Below are positions 37,245-46,181 of a DNA stretch of 64,000 nt, in pieces. Source of the stretch: Streptomyces pyxinae (GTDB taxonomy: Bacteria; Actinomycetota; Actinomycetes; Streptomycetales; Streptomycetaceae); assembly GCF_024756275.1 (NCBI RefSeq), contig NZ_JANUGQ010000002.1, forward strand, positions 186,001 to 250,000, written 5' to 3'. Position numbers and translations under genes: made by a program. Under the pieces are notes generated by a model. The model worked only from the letters and a program-made list of their open reading frames with translations. It made no database searches and was not told where the DNA came from. Position 1 is the first letter of the stretch. Each line of letters opens with the position of its first letter.

Positions 37245-37266
37245 CGAGAGGGCCGAGGAACCGCCG

Positions 37267-38541
37267 ATGACCTCTTCAGCCGACCGGCGCGCCCCCCTGG
37301 GCGGCCCCGTTCCCGAGCTCCCGGCCGGGGCGGGGCCCCTGGTGGCGCTCGCCGGGGCCGAGTTCGGCTGGGGGAGCGGCGGCAAGCTGAGCGCGGTGCT
37401 CACCGCGCTCGCCGAACGCGCCCCCGGCCCGGTGCGGTTCATCGGTCTCGGCTCCGGCCTGGGCCGGCCGCTGCTGGCCGGGCACCCGGTGGACGACTGG
37501 TACGACCTGCCCCGGTCCGCCGGGCACCGGGCCGAGGTGATCCGGGAGATCGCGCGCGACCGGGGCGTGGCGGCGGCGCTGGTGGTGCTCGACGGACCAC
37601 TCGCCATGAGCCTGGAGGAGGCCGGGGTACCCACCGTCTTCGTGGACAGCCTCCCGTTCCTCTGGACCGAGGGCGACCGGGCCGCGCTCCCCCTGGACGT
37701 CTCGGTCTACTGCGCCCAGCGCTGCCCCGAACTGCCGCACGAGTGCCGGGGCGTGCTGGCCTCCGTACGCCAACTGCGCTGGGTCGGGGCGGTCGTGGGC
37801 GTCCCGGCCGCCCGCGCTCCCCGGCCGGCCGCCGCACGGCCGTACCGCACCGCCCTGGTCAGCCTCGGCGGGCTGCGGGCGCCCCGGCTCGGTGACTGGT
37901 CGGCCTATCCCCGGCTGGTGGTGCCTCCGGTGCTGGAGGCGCTCGCCGCGCACGGGATCACCGAGGCGCACCTCGCGGGCAACCTCACCTCCCAACTGGC
38001 CGCCCGGCTCACCGAGGGCCCGGACCCCGCCCTGCGCGTCACCAGCGGGCCGCTCGGCCACGGCGCCTTCCTGGACCGGCTGGCAGACTGCGACGTCCTG
38101 CTCACCTCGCCCGGCCTCACCACCCTCCTGGAGGCGGGCGCGCTGGGGGTGCCCACCGTCTGCCTGCCCCCGCAGAACCTCAGCCAGATCCTCAACGGCC
38201 GCTTCCACAGCCGGGCCGTCGGCGCCGCCGTCCGGGTGCCCTGGCCCAAGGACGTGCTCCCCGAGGACGACGCCCTCGCCCTCCGCGAGCGGGGCGAGGA
38301 CCACGCCCTGGAGACGATCTACCGGTCGATCGCCTCGGCCGCCGCCGAACCCGGCATACGTGGCACCCGGGCCCGGCTCCGGGCGGCCACCGGCGAGGCC
38401 CTGCGCACCGCCGCCGCGCACCGGAGCTGGGACGGGCTCACCGAAGCCGTCGGCACCGACGGCGCGGCCCAGGTGGCACACGCCCTGCTGTCCTTGCTTC
38501 CCGCGCAGCCGCGGCCGTCGGCGCCGGGGACGCCGCGCTGA
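37267..38541 (+). CDS. blsD: Cytosylglucuronate synthase-like GT-B glycosyltransferase
   Basis: A 424-residue GT-B-type glycosyltransferase. The C-terminal half has the nucleotide-sugar pocket segment DCDVLLTSPGLTTLLEAGALGVPTVCLPP, and the N-terminal half a GSGGK loop. It resembles the cytosylglucuronic acid synthases BlsD/MilC, which join cytosine to UDP-glucuronate in the first committed step of blasticidin and mildiomycin. The call rests on sequence memory plus context: a CMP hydrolase, a BlsE-type radical SAM enzyme and a beta-arginine aminomutase follow in the blasticidin order. ATG 37267 has a GAGGAA site six bases upstream; the frame stays open about 50 codons further 5' through the direct repeats. 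First gene of the cluster in this window. Confidence 0.88.
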   Translation: MTSSADRRAPLGGPVPELPAGAGPLVALAGAEFGWGSGGKLSAVLTALAERAPGPVRFIGLGSGLGRPLLAGHPVDDWYDLPRSAGHRAEVIREIARDRGVAAALVVLDGPLAMSLEEAGVPTVFVDSLPFLWTEGDRAALPLDVSVYCAQRCPELPHECRGVLASVRQLRWVGAVVGVPAARAPRPAAARPYRTALVSLGGLRAPRLGDWSAYPRLVVPPVLEALAAHGITEAHLAGNLTSQLAARLTEGPDPALRVTSGPLGHGAFLDRLADCDVLLTSPGLTTLLEAGALGVPTVCLPPQNLSQILNGRFHSRAVGAAVRVPWPKDVLPEDDALALRERGEDHALETIYRSIASAAAEPGIRGTRARLRAATGEALRTAAAHRSWDGLTEAVGTDGAAQVAHALLSLLPAQPRPSAPGTPR

Positions 38542-38585
38542 CCCCAGCCCCCAGTACATCCGTGTGGTCCGGAGGTTCCCCCGCC

Positions 38586-39575
38586 ATGCCCGAGCGCCAG
38601 CGGTATCTCTTCATCAGAATCCTGGAAGCCTGCAACGCCGACTGCTTCATGTGCGAGTTCGCCCTCTCCCGCGACACCTTCCGGTTCTCCAGGGAGGACT
38701 TCGCGGAACTGCTGCCACAGGCCGCGGCGGCGGGCGTGGGGTATGTCCGGTTCACCGGCGGCGAGCCGCTGATGCACCCCGACGTGGTGGAGCTGGTCCG
38801 CGCCGGCACGGTGGCCGGGATGCGGATGTCCCTGATCACCAACGGCAGCATGCTGCCCCGGATGGCCTCGGCCCTCGCCGGGGCGGGCCTGGCACAGGTG
38901 ATCGTCAGCCTGGACGGCTCCTCCGCCGCCACGCACGACGTGTACCGCCGCTCGCCCGGCATGTTCGAGAACGGCCTCGCCGGACTGCGGGCGTGTGCGG
39001 CGCTCGGGGTGCTGCCCCGGGTCAACACCGTGGTGGGGCCGCACAATTACGCCCAGATGCCGGAGCTCCAGCGGGTGCTGACCGACGCCGGGGTGCGCCA
39101 GTGGGAACTGTCCGCGCTGAAACTCGACCGCTCCATCCGCTATCCGGACCCCGAGGAGGTCCGCGCCGTCTGCGACCCGGTCTACGACGCCGACCCGGAC
39201 GCCCTGCTCGTACCGCTGGGCAAGCGGTTCTACGGCGACACACCGGAGGAGCGGGAGCGCTACTTCGCCGACTCGCAGACCCCGCGCGCCTCCAAGCCGC
39301 TCTGCCATGTGGTGGACGACGTCATCTACATCGACGGCAAGAACGGCCGGATGTTCGCGTGCAGTTGCCTGCCCCACCGGGAGGGCTCCGGCGAGCCGGG
39401 CGGCGCGCCGCTGCGCGAGCGCGGGGCGATCCGGCTGGACACACCGGTGTTCCGGACCCACGCGGACTTCTTCCGCGACCGGGGCCCGGAGGTGTGCTCC
39501 GGCTGTTCCACCACCGCCGCCGGCTACAGCGACGACGTGGCCCGACTGGGCACCGCCGCGCCCTGGCAGTACTGA
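38586..39575 (+). CDS. blsE: Radical SAM enzyme, cytosylglucuronate decarboxylase (BlsE-like)
   Basis: A 329-residue radical SAM protein with the cluster motif CNADCFMC near residue 15 and the SAM-binding GGEPL segment. A C-terminal SPASM-like cysteine region (CSCLPH, CSGCS) follows. In blasticidin S biosynthesis BlsE removes the C6 carboxyl of cytosylglucuronate by radical chemistry. ATG 38586 has GGAGG 11 bases upstream and lies 44 bp after the blsD-like gene. The conserved order around it supports the assignment. Confidence 0.92.
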   Translation: MPERQRYLFIRILEACNADCFMCEFALSRDTFRFSREDFAELLPQAAAAGVGYVRFTGGEPLMHPDVVELVRAGTVAGMRMSLITNGSMLPRMASALAGAGLAQVIVSLDGSSAATHDVYRRSPGMFENGLAGLRACAALGVLPRVNTVVGPHNYAQMPELQRVLTDAGVRQWELSALKLDRSIRYPDPEEVRAVCDPVYDADPDALLVPLGKRFYGDTPEERERYFADSQTPRASKPLCHVVDDVIYIDGKNGRMFACSCLPHREGSGEPGGAPLRERGAIRLDTPVFRTHADFFRDRGPEVCSGCSTTAAGYSDDVARLGTAAPWQY

Positions 39576-39642
39576 ACCACGGCGGTACGGGGCCTCCGCG
39601 CACCCGGCCGGCCACCCCCCACCTCCGACGATCGGAGCGCAG

Positions 39643-40755
39643 ATGCCCACCCACCCGCCGGCGGACCGGGCCGGCACGGCCGGCCGGCTGCTGCTGGTCT
39701 CCCGGGACGACGCACTGGACTCACTGCTCGCCCGGCGCCGGGTCGCCGCCCATGTCACCGAGGCGCGGCTCGTGTCCCCGCCGGACCCGGGCGGCGCGGC
39801 CCCGGCCCCGGCACCGGGCTCACATGCGGCCCCCGCCCCGGCCGGGGCCCCGGATTCGGCCCCGGGCCCCGGCCGGGCGGGCGGCGCGGAGGACGGCCCG
39901 CCGGCCGACGCGGCGCTGGTCTGCGACGACCCGGCGGCGGCGGAGCGGCTGGTCGCCCGGGGCGTCCCGGTGGTCCACCTCCGCTCCGGCCACATCCCGG
40001 CCGGTCCCGGCCCCGCGCCGGACGGGCGGGCCCTGTACCGGGTGCACCGCCCGGGCTGGCTCCCCGCCCCGGGGCCCGGCGACGACGGGACCCGGGCCAC
40101 CGGCACCCTCGCGCCCGTCCGCACCGCCCGAGCCCGCCGGCGGTCCGGCACCCTGCTGCTGCTCTCCCTCTGGGACGTCCCCGAGCCCGAGGCGGCGGCC
40201 TTCGCGAGCGACTCGCTGCCCGCGCTGGTCCGGGCCGCGGCGCGCCGCTCCGGCTCCTGTGCGGTGGTGTACGACTCGGCGGGGCCCCTGGTGCGCGCCG
40301 CCCTCGACGCCCTGGGGCCGCCGCCGGTGGCCGCCGGAAGCCCCGCACCGCCGGGGAGGGCCGCCCGGGACGCCGTACCGGGAGCCGGGCCACCGCCCCG
40401 GGAGAGCCCCGCCGTCACGGTGTGCCGGGCCGCCGACACCGACGTGGACGCCCTGCACGCCGGTGCCGAGGTGTTCCTGGCCGCCCCGACCCTGGCCGGA
40501 CTGGCCCTGGCCTACGCCCGGCGGGCCCCGGTGACCCTGCTGCCGCCGCTCGGCGCCGCCCAGCGGGATCTGGCGGACCGGGTGGCCGCCCGGGTACGGC
40601 TGCCCACGGCCACCGACCCGGACGACCCGGCGCCCTGGCGGCCGGCGGACGGGCCCGGGCACCCCTGGGACGCCCTCGATCCGGCCCTGGACGACCTGCG
40701 CGGCGCCCAGCGGGTCGCCCGGACCCTGCGCCAGCTCTCCTTCGCCCCCCTCTGA
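39643..40755 (+). CDS. blsF: Unknown cluster protein, degenerate relative of the GT-B glycosyltransferase
   Basis: A 370-residue protein of no known function, named only by position in the blasticidin-like order. Two segments align with the neighbouring cytosylglucuronate synthase. DDPAAAERLVARGVPVVHLRS matches DGPLAMSLEEAGVPTVFVDS. The pocket strand of D ending LLEAGALGVPTVCLPP matches LALAYARRAPVTLLPP. A SLWDVPEP strand stands where D has SLGGLRAP. The glycosyltransferase pocket residues (SPGLTT) are replaced by APTLAG. About 45 residues near position 45-90 are Ala/Pro/Gly-rich. I infer a catalytically altered GT-B paralogue, perhaps a partner or stabiliser of D. ATG 39643 with GGAG upstream. 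Confidence 0.75.
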   Translation: MPTHPPADRAGTAGRLLLVSRDDALDSLLARRRVAAHVTEARLVSPPDPGGAAPAPAPGSHAAPAPAGAPDSAPGPGRAGGAEDGPPADAALVCDDPAAAERLVARGVPVVHLRSGHIPAGPGPAPDGRALYRVHRPGWLPAPGPGDDGTRATGTLAPVRTARARRRSGTLLLLSLWDVPEPEAAAFASDSLPALVRAAARRSGSCAVVYDSAGPLVRAALDALGPPPVAAGSPAPPGRAARDAVPGAGPPPRESPAVTVCRAADTDVDALHAGAEVFLAAPTLAGLALAYARRAPVTLLPPLGAAQRDLADRVAARVRLPTATDPDDPAPWRPADGPGHPWDALDPALDDLRGAQRVARTLRQLSFAPL

Positions 40756-41033
40756 CGCCCTCTCCACCCCCCCCTCTGCCCCCTCCGACCCCGCCCCCGT
40801 GCCCCGCCCGCCCTTCACCGCCGCGGCCCGCCCCCTTCGGCCCGCCCTTCACCGCCCCCCCCCCCCCCCTCCGTCCCGCCCTTCACCGCCGCCGCCCGCC
40901 TCCTTCGGCCCACGGTTCTCCACTGCCGCCCGCCCCCTCCGCCCCACCGTTCTCCACCGCCGGCCCTCGGGCCCTCCCACGCCCAACCCCCCTCGTCCAT
41001 GGCCCCTTTCCCTTCGTCGACCCTGGAGTCGCC
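40756..41033 (+). repeat. Polypyrimidine repeat tract with a C15 run between blsF and blsG
   Basis: A 278-bp gap whose plus strand is dominated by C and T. Near-repeats of cccgcccttcaccgccgc occur near 40810, 40845 and 40877, followed by two copies of a (c)ggttctccac(t/c)gccg variant. An uninterrupted run of 15 C stands at 40855-40869. No gene or clear terminator is seen, and open frames across it are artefacts. ATG 41034 follows a ctggagtcgcc site. Confidence 0.85.
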
Positions 41034-42233
41034 ATGCCCCGCACCCCCGGCCAGACCGGCGCGGCCGTCCAGTCGCCCCGCGTTCCGGCACCCGCGTCCG
41101 CCCCCGAGACCTTCCGCCCCACCGTCCCGGCCGAGCAGTGGGGCGACTGGCGCTGGCACATGCGCAGGCGCGTCACCACCGTGGAGAAGGCCCGGCAGTG
41201 GATCCACCTCACCCCCGCCGAGGAGGAGGCCATCGCCGGCACGGCGGGCAAGTACCGCTGGAGCGTCACGCCCTACTACGCCTCGCTGATGGACCCCGAC
41301 GACCCGCTCTGCCCGGTGCGCCGGCAGGCGGTCCCGGCCCTGGGCGAACTGGCCGAGTACACCGGCGCCGAGGTGGACCCGGTGGGGGACATGTTCTACC
41401 GGAAGACCAACCGGGTGGTGCACAAGTACCCGGACCGCGTCATCATGCTGATCACCGAGGCGTGCCCGGTCTACTGCCGCCACTGCACCCGGAAGTTCCA
41501 CACCACCGACGTGGACGGCACCTACTTCCGCGAGAACGAGGGAAGTTCCTACGACGAGGACCTGCGGTACATCGCCGCCCACCCGGAGATCCGGGACGTG
41601 CTGCTCACCGGCGGCGATCCCCTCTCGTACCAGGACGGCAGGCTGGAGACGATCATCTCCGGGCTGCGGGCCATCCCCAGTGTGGAGATCATCCGGATCG
41701 GCAGCCGCTTCCCGGTGCTGCTGCCGCAGCGGATCACCGACGAGTTCTGCGCGATGCTCGCCCGCTACCACCCGGTGTGGCTCAACACCCACTTCAACCA
41801 CCCCAAGGAGATCACCGCGGAGGCGGCCGCCGCCGTCGACCGGCTGCTGCGGCACGGGGTACCGGTGGGCAACCAGACGGTGTTGCTGCGCGGGATCAAC
41901 GACGACGTGGAGACCATGCGGGAGTTGATGCGGGCGCTGCTGCGCATCCGGGTCCGGCCCTACTACCTCTACCACTGCGACAACGTCACCGGCGTCTCGC
42001 ACTTCATGACCTCGGTCGAGAAGGGCTGGGAGATCATGGAGGGACTCCAGGGCCACATCACCGGGTTCGCGGTGCCGCAGTACGTGCTCACCACCCGGAT
42101 CGGCAAGATCCCCATCGCCCGGCCGTACTTCACCGAGACCCCCGCCGGGCTCCGGCTGCGCAACTACCGCGGCGAGGAGATGGCCGTCGACGACACGGTG
42201 TGCCCGATCCGGGAGGAGGCCGGCCCGCGATGA
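41034..42233 (+). CDS. blsG: Arginine 2,3-aminomutase, KamA-type radical SAM/PLP enzyme
   Basis: A 399-residue member of the lysine 2,3-aminomutase family with the radical SAM motif ACPVYCRHC and GGDPL SAM-binding segment. In lysine 2,3-aminomutase, Asp293 and Asp330 bind the side-chain ammonium. Here Asp316 (HCDN) matches the first, but Thr353 stands 37 residues later, exactly at the position of the second. This fits a substrate other than lysine. In blasticidin S biosynthesis the homologue makes beta-arginine, and the guanidine methyltransferase downstream agrees. It overlaps the next gene by ATGA. Confidence 0.93.
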   Translation: MPRTPGQTGAAVQSPRVPAPASAPETFRPTVPAEQWGDWRWHMRRRVTTVEKARQWIHLTPAEEEAIAGTAGKYRWSVTPYYASLMDPDDPLCPVRRQAVPALGELAEYTGAEVDPVGDMFYRKTNRVVHKYPDRVIMLITEACPVYCRHCTRKFHTTDVDGTYFRENEGSSYDEDLRYIAAHPEIRDVLLTGGDPLSYQDGRLETIISGLRAIPSVEIIRIGSRFPVLLPQRITDEFCAMLARYHPVWLNTHFNHPKEITAEAAAAVDRLLRHGVPVGNQTVLLRGINDDVETMRELMRALLRIRVRPYYLYHCDNVTGVSHFMTSVEKGWEIMEGLQGHITGFAVPQYVLTTRIGKIPIARPYFTETPAGLRLRNYRGEEMAVDDTVCPIREEAGPR

Positions 42234-43408
42234 CCCTCGGCAAGCGGCTCGGGCAGCGGTTCCTGCCCTACGGCGCCAACTACCTCGACTGGTCCGACAT
42301 GAGCGAGCTGCGGGAGGTGATCGACCAGCGCGTGCTGTTCCGCTACCAGACCGAGGGGGAGAGCATGGCCTCCCGGCTGGAACGGACCGTCGCCGCCCGC
42401 CTCGGTGCCCGCCACGCGCTCGCCGTGCACAACGGCACCGAGGCGCTCCGGCTCTGCCTGATCTCCACCCGTCCGTCCGTCGGCGATCTCGTCCACATCC
42501 CGGCCGTCACCTTCGTCGCGGTGGCCGGGGCGGTGCTCTCCTGCGGACTGATCCCGGTCCTGGTCGACGTGGACGAGTCGCTCTCGCTCGACCCGGCCCT
42601 GCTGCCGCCGGACGCCCGGCGGGTGATCACCGCCCATATGGAGGGCACCGTCGCCCCCGTCCCGGAGGGGATCGAGTACGTCATCGAGGACTGCGCCCAG
42701 TCGCTCGGCGCCCGGCTGCCGGACGGCCGGCACGCCGGCACGGCCGGTTACGCGGGCACCTTCAGCTTCCACCACAACAAGGTGCTCACCTCCGGCGAGG
42801 GCGGCCTGATCGTGACCGGCGACCCCGCGGCCTGGGCACGGATGCGCGGCTACCACGACCACGGCTCGGCCCGGGTGCCCGGCCACTACCCGGCCTGGAA
42901 CGACGACGCCCACTTCGGGGAGAACTTCGTCACCAGTGAGGAAGTGGCCGCCGTCCAGTGCCAGCAGTTCCGGCACCTGGACGAGATCCTGGCCGGCCTC
43001 GAAAGCATGTACGCCGTCGTGATGGACCGGCTGCCGGACCGCCCCGACCTGACCGTACTGCCCCGCGCGGCGGGCGACGCCAAGGTGAGCGTACGGCTGC
43101 GCTGGGAGAGCCGGGCGCTGCGGGACGCGGCGGTCGCCGCCCTCACCGCCCGGGGGATCGCCAACTGGACGCTCGACAAGTACCTGTTGCCCGAGCACCC
43201 GGTGTTCACCGGCCGCCGCTCGATCTACGCGGACGGCTTCCCCTGGAACCACGCCCCGGCCGGCCCGCTCGTCCTCAGCCGGGACGGCTTCGCCCGCACC
43301 CGGGACCTGCTGGACCGCACCCTCTGCGTGCCGCTCTCGCCCGAACTGGCCGAGCAGGGGCAGATCGTCGCCGCCAAGGCGATCCAGCAGGCGCTGGAGG
43401 AGGTGTGA
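42230..43408 (+). CDS. blsH: DegT/DnrJ/EryC1/StrS PLP-dependent sugar aminotransferase-like enzyme
   Basis: A 392-residue PLP enzyme of the sugar aminotransferase/dehydratase family. Motifs include NGTEALRLCL (phosphate loop), IEDCAQSLGA (Asp contacting the pyridine nitrogen) and SFHHNKVLTSGEGG, with Lys184 as the Schiff-base lysine. In blasticidin S biosynthesis this gene is thought to act on the cytosyl sugar to install the 4'-amino group and the 2',3'-unsaturation. It is coupled on both sides by 4-bp overlaps (with blsG at 42230 and blsI at 43405). Confidence 0.93.
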   Translation: MTLGKRLGQRFLPYGANYLDWSDMSELREVIDQRVLFRYQTEGESMASRLERTVAARLGARHALAVHNGTEALRLCLISTRPSVGDLVHIPAVTFVAVAGAVLSCGLIPVLVDVDESLSLDPALLPPDARRVITAHMEGTVAPVPEGIEYVIEDCAQSLGARLPDGRHAGTAGYAGTFSFHHNKVLTSGEGGLIVTGDPAAWARMRGYHDHGSARVPGHYPAWNDDAHFGENFVTSEEVAAVQCQQFRHLDEILAGLESMYAVVMDRLPDRPDLTVLPRAAGDAKVSVRLRWESRALRDAAVAALTARGIANWTLDKYLLPEHPVFTGRRSIYADGFPWNHAPAGPLVLSRDGFARTRDLLDRTLCVPLSPELAEQGQIVAAKAIQQALEEV

Positions 43409-44859
43409 CCGGCCAAGGCCCCCGGCCGCCGGAACCGGCGGCGGATCCGGGACCGGGCCCGGACCGGGAGCCGGGGCCCGCCTCCGCCGTCCCGGCCGTC
43501 CCGGAGGCCGGACCCGTCCCGGAGGCCGGACCCGTCCCGGAGGCCGGACCCGTCCCGGGGGCCGGACCCCCGGCCCCGGCGGGCGCAGCCGTCCCGGACG
43601 AGCCGGACGGCCCGGTGCTGCTGATGGCCGACGACCGGGCGAGCACCTTCACCCGGTACGCGGCCCGGCGGCTGGCCGGCCGGCTGGTGCTGCTGCGCTT
43701 CGCGGAACTCCGCCGCGACCTGGCGCCGAGCTACCTCCGGGAGACCGCCCATCTGCCCGCCTTCTGGGTGCGCCAGGGCGTCCCCCTGGTCCAGGAGGCC
43801 CGCCGCTACCGGGAATGGGCCGCCCGGCTGCCGGTCGCCCCGACCCGGTTCTGCAACCCCTCCGAGCCGCGCCAGGCCGTCGCCCAGCGGTTCGCCGCGC
43901 TCGCCGGGCTGCCGCACCTGACCGGGCGCCAGGTCTCCTGGGTGCGTGACAAGGGGGCCATGAAGGACCGGTTCCGGGATCTGGGCCTGGCCACCGCCGC
44001 GTACGCCCGGGTACGGACCCGGGCGGAGGTGCTCCGGTTCGCCGCCGCGCACGGCTGGCCCCTGGTGCTCAAGCCGGCCGACTCCTTCGCCTGTGTGGAC
44101 ACCCACCGGCTGGACGGCCCCGACGACCTCGCCGCGATCGACCTCGCCGCCCGCGACTGGCTGGCCGAGGAGTTCCTGGCCGGCACCGAGTGGGAGGCGT
44201 GCGCCCTGGTCCACGCGGGCCGGGTGCTGGACGCCTGGCCCAGCGCCATGCCCTGCCGTCCGCTGGACATCGTGGCCGGTGCCATGAACGCCAACATCAG
44301 CATCGGCGCCGGCGAGGGCCCGCCGGTGGACGTGCGGGAGCTGGCCCAGCGGATCGTCACCGGGATGGCGATCGACCACGGCTATCTCCACCTGGAGTTC
44401 TTCGTCGTGGACGGCACGGTGTACGCCGGAGAGGTCGGCCTGCGGATGGCCGGCTGCGAGATCGCCGCCAACCACGGCCTCGCCTACGGCTTCGACGTCT
44501 TCGGCGCCACCCTCGACGTCTACCTCGGCCGCCGCCCCGAACTCCGCTACCATCACCGGCGCTGCGTCGGTGACCTGCTGCTGCCGCTGCCCGGCTCCGG
44601 CGTGGTCCGGCGGATCACCGGCGAGGCCGAACTCCGCCGCATCCCCGGGGTACTCGACGCCGTTGTGAAGTACGGCGAGGGTGACATCGCGCACGCCCGC
44701 CGGGCCTCGCACAACGCGTCCGGACACGTCCATGTCGCCGGCGACTCGGCCGCGGAGGTGGAACGGCGGATGCGCGCGGTGCTCGACGCCTTCACCATCG
44801 AGCTCGCGCCGCTGCCCGCCTCCGGCCCGGCGGCGACGGAAGGGAGAACGCGTACGTGA
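43405..44859 (+). CDS. blsI: ATP-grasp ligase joining amino acid to nucleoside
   Basis: A 484-residue ATP-grasp protein starting at GTG 43405 within the blsH stop. The first 65 or so residues are a Pro/Gly-rich tail with three 18-bp repeats. The ATP-grasp core follows: WPLVLKPADSFACVDTHRL (ATP lysine and loop), WLAEEFLAGTEWEACAL and LHLEFFVVDGTVYAGEVGLRMAG with Mg-binding acidic residues. Such ligases form amide bonds by acyl phosphates. The expected job is to couple beta-arginine to the amine of the cytosine sugar. The chain D-E-F-G-H-I matches the blasticidin order. Confidence 0.88.
   Translation: MTGQGPRPPEPAADPGPGPDREPGPASAVPAVPEAGPVPEAGPVPEAGPVPGAGPPAPAGAAVPDEPDGPVLLMADDRASTFTRYAARRLAGRLVLLRFAELRRDLAPSYLRETAHLPAFWVRQGVPLVQEARRYREWAARLPVAPTRFCNPSEPRQAVAQRFAALAGLPHLTGRQVSWVRDKGAMKDRFRDLGLATAAYARVRTRAEVLRFAAAHGWPLVLKPADSFACVDTHRLDGPDDLAAIDLAARDWLAEEFLAGTEWEACALVHAGRVLDAWPSAMPCRPLDIVAGAMNANISIGAGEGPPVDVRELAQRIVTGMAIDHGYLHLEFFVVDGTVYAGEVGLRMAGCEIAANHGLAYGFDVFGATLDVYLGRRPELRYHHRRCVGDLLLPLPGSGVVRRITGEAELRRIPGVLDAVVKYGEGDIAHARRASHNASGHVHVAGDSAAEVERRMRAVLDAFTIELAPLPASGPAATEGRTRT
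43501..43554 (+). repeat. Three tandem 18-bp repeats in the ATP-grasp N-terminal tail
   Basis: Exact copies of ccggaggccggacccgtc at 43501, 43519 and 43537, with a partial fourth copy, encode PEAGPV repeats in the disordered N-terminus. Exact identity of the copies points to recent slippage. Confidence 0.9.
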
Positions 44860-46181
44860 CCGGACGCACGAGCGGCGCGCACGGCAAGAGCGGTACGAGC
44901 GGTGTGAACGGCACCGGAGGTACGGGCGGCGCGAGCGGTACGGGCAAGGGGCCGCCCGGCCGGCTGCGCCGGTTCCGCGCCCTGCTGACCCGCCCCCGGG
45001 TGGCCGGCCCGGCCTGGTGGAGCGTGCTCGCCCGGCTGCCGGTCTATCTGATGTCGCTCGCCATGGTGCTGGTCGTACGCGAACAGGGCGGAAGCTTCGC
45101 GCACGCCGGGTCCACCGCCGCTCTCTACACCCTCGGCATGGCGCTCGGCAGCCCGCTCGTCGCCCGCCGGGTGGACCGGGGAGGCCGCCGGGCCGTGCTG
45201 CTCACCACCGGTGTCGTCTATCCGGCGGCGCTCACCCTGCTGGTCACGGCCACCCGGCCGGGCGGCTGGGCGCAGCCCGTGCTCGCCGTCACCGCCGGGA
45301 TCGCCCTGCCGCCCGCCAACGCGGTGATGCGCTCCCTCTGGGCCCGGCTGCCGCTGACCGACGAGGAGCGGGAGACCGCCTATCTCTGGGAGGCGCTGCT
45401 CACCGAGTTCCTGGTGATCGGCGCTCCGCTGATCCTCGCCGGGCTGATGCTGGCCGGCCCGGCGGGACCGGCGGTGGTCGCGGTGGCGGCGGCCGGCGGC
45501 GCCGGCGCCCTGGGCCTCGCCCTCACCCGGCTCCCGCCCGGGGTGCCCGAGACCGTCCCGCGCGACCCGGAGGCGCCGCCGTCCTCCCCGCTGGGCCCGC
45601 TGCGGGCCCCGGCGCTGCTGGCGCTCACCGCCGTGATGGCCGTCTGCGCGGTGCCGATCGGCCTGCTCACCCTGGCCGTTCCCGCCTTCACCGACCGGCA
45701 CGGCGCCACCGGGAGCACCGGAGCGGTGTACGCCTGCTGGGGGGTGGGCAGCGCCCTGGGCGCGCTCTGGCTCGGCCGGCCCGGCTCCGGAGCGCCAGTG
45801 CACCGCCGGTTCCCCTGGCTGGTCCTCGCCTTCGCGCTGGGCACCGGCCTGCCGCTGCTCGCCGTCTCCCCGCTCACCCTCGGGCTCGCCCTGGCCGTCG
45901 GCGGCATCCCCATCGCCCTGGTCTCCGCCGGTGAGATGACCCTGGTGAGCCAGGTCGCCGACGACCGCCTGCTGACCGAGGCGTTCACCTGGGCCTCCCT
46001 GGCCACGGTGGTGGGCGACGCGCTGGGCCAGCAGGCGGGCGGGCTGCTGATCGAACCGCGGGGCCCGCGCGCGGTGTTCGCCCTCGCCCTCGCCGTCGCG
46101 CTGGCCGGCGCGGCACTGGCCTTCGGTTGCCGGCCGCTGCTCGGCCGGGGCGTCCGGAAGGCGGTGACCGACCCCGGCTGA
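44856..46181 (+). CDS. blsJ: MFS transporter, probable nucleoside antibiotic exporter
   Basis: A 441-residue major facilitator with about 12 hydrophobic segments and a RRVDRGGRRAVLL loop between helices 2 and 3, the conserved MFS A-motif. GTG 44856 overlaps the ligase stop. A Gly/Thr/Ser-rich N-terminal tail of about 35 residues precedes the first helix. By position it is the efflux pump of the cluster and the most likely self-resistance element inside it. After it comes a 361-bp gap, so the D-to-J run may be one transcript. Confidence 0.88.
   Translation: MTGRTSGAHGKSGTSGVNGTGGTGGASGTGKGPPGRLRRFRALLTRPRVAGPAWWSVLARLPVYLMSLAMVLVVREQGGSFAHAGSTAALYTLGMALGSPLVARRVDRGGRRAVLLTTGVVYPAALTLLVTATRPGGWAQPVLAVTAGIALPPANAVMRSLWARLPLTDEERETAYLWEALLTEFLVIGAPLILAGLMLAGPAGPAVVAVAAAGGAGALGLALTRLPPGVPETVPRDPEAPPSSPLGPLRAPALLALTAVMAVCAVPIGLLTLAVPAFTDRHGATGSTGAVYACWGVGSALGALWLGRPGSGAPVHRRFPWLVLAFALGTGLPLLAVSPLTLGLALAVGGIPIALVSAGEMTLVSQVADDRLLTEAFTWASLATVVGDALGQQAGGLLIEPRGPRAVFALALAVALAGAALAFGCRPLLGRGVRKAVTDPG

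Noticed and set aside
37117..37266. Longer blsD-like protein starting near 37117
   Set aside because: Kept only as an alternative: ATG 37267 has a good ribosome site and the extension is a simple repeat.
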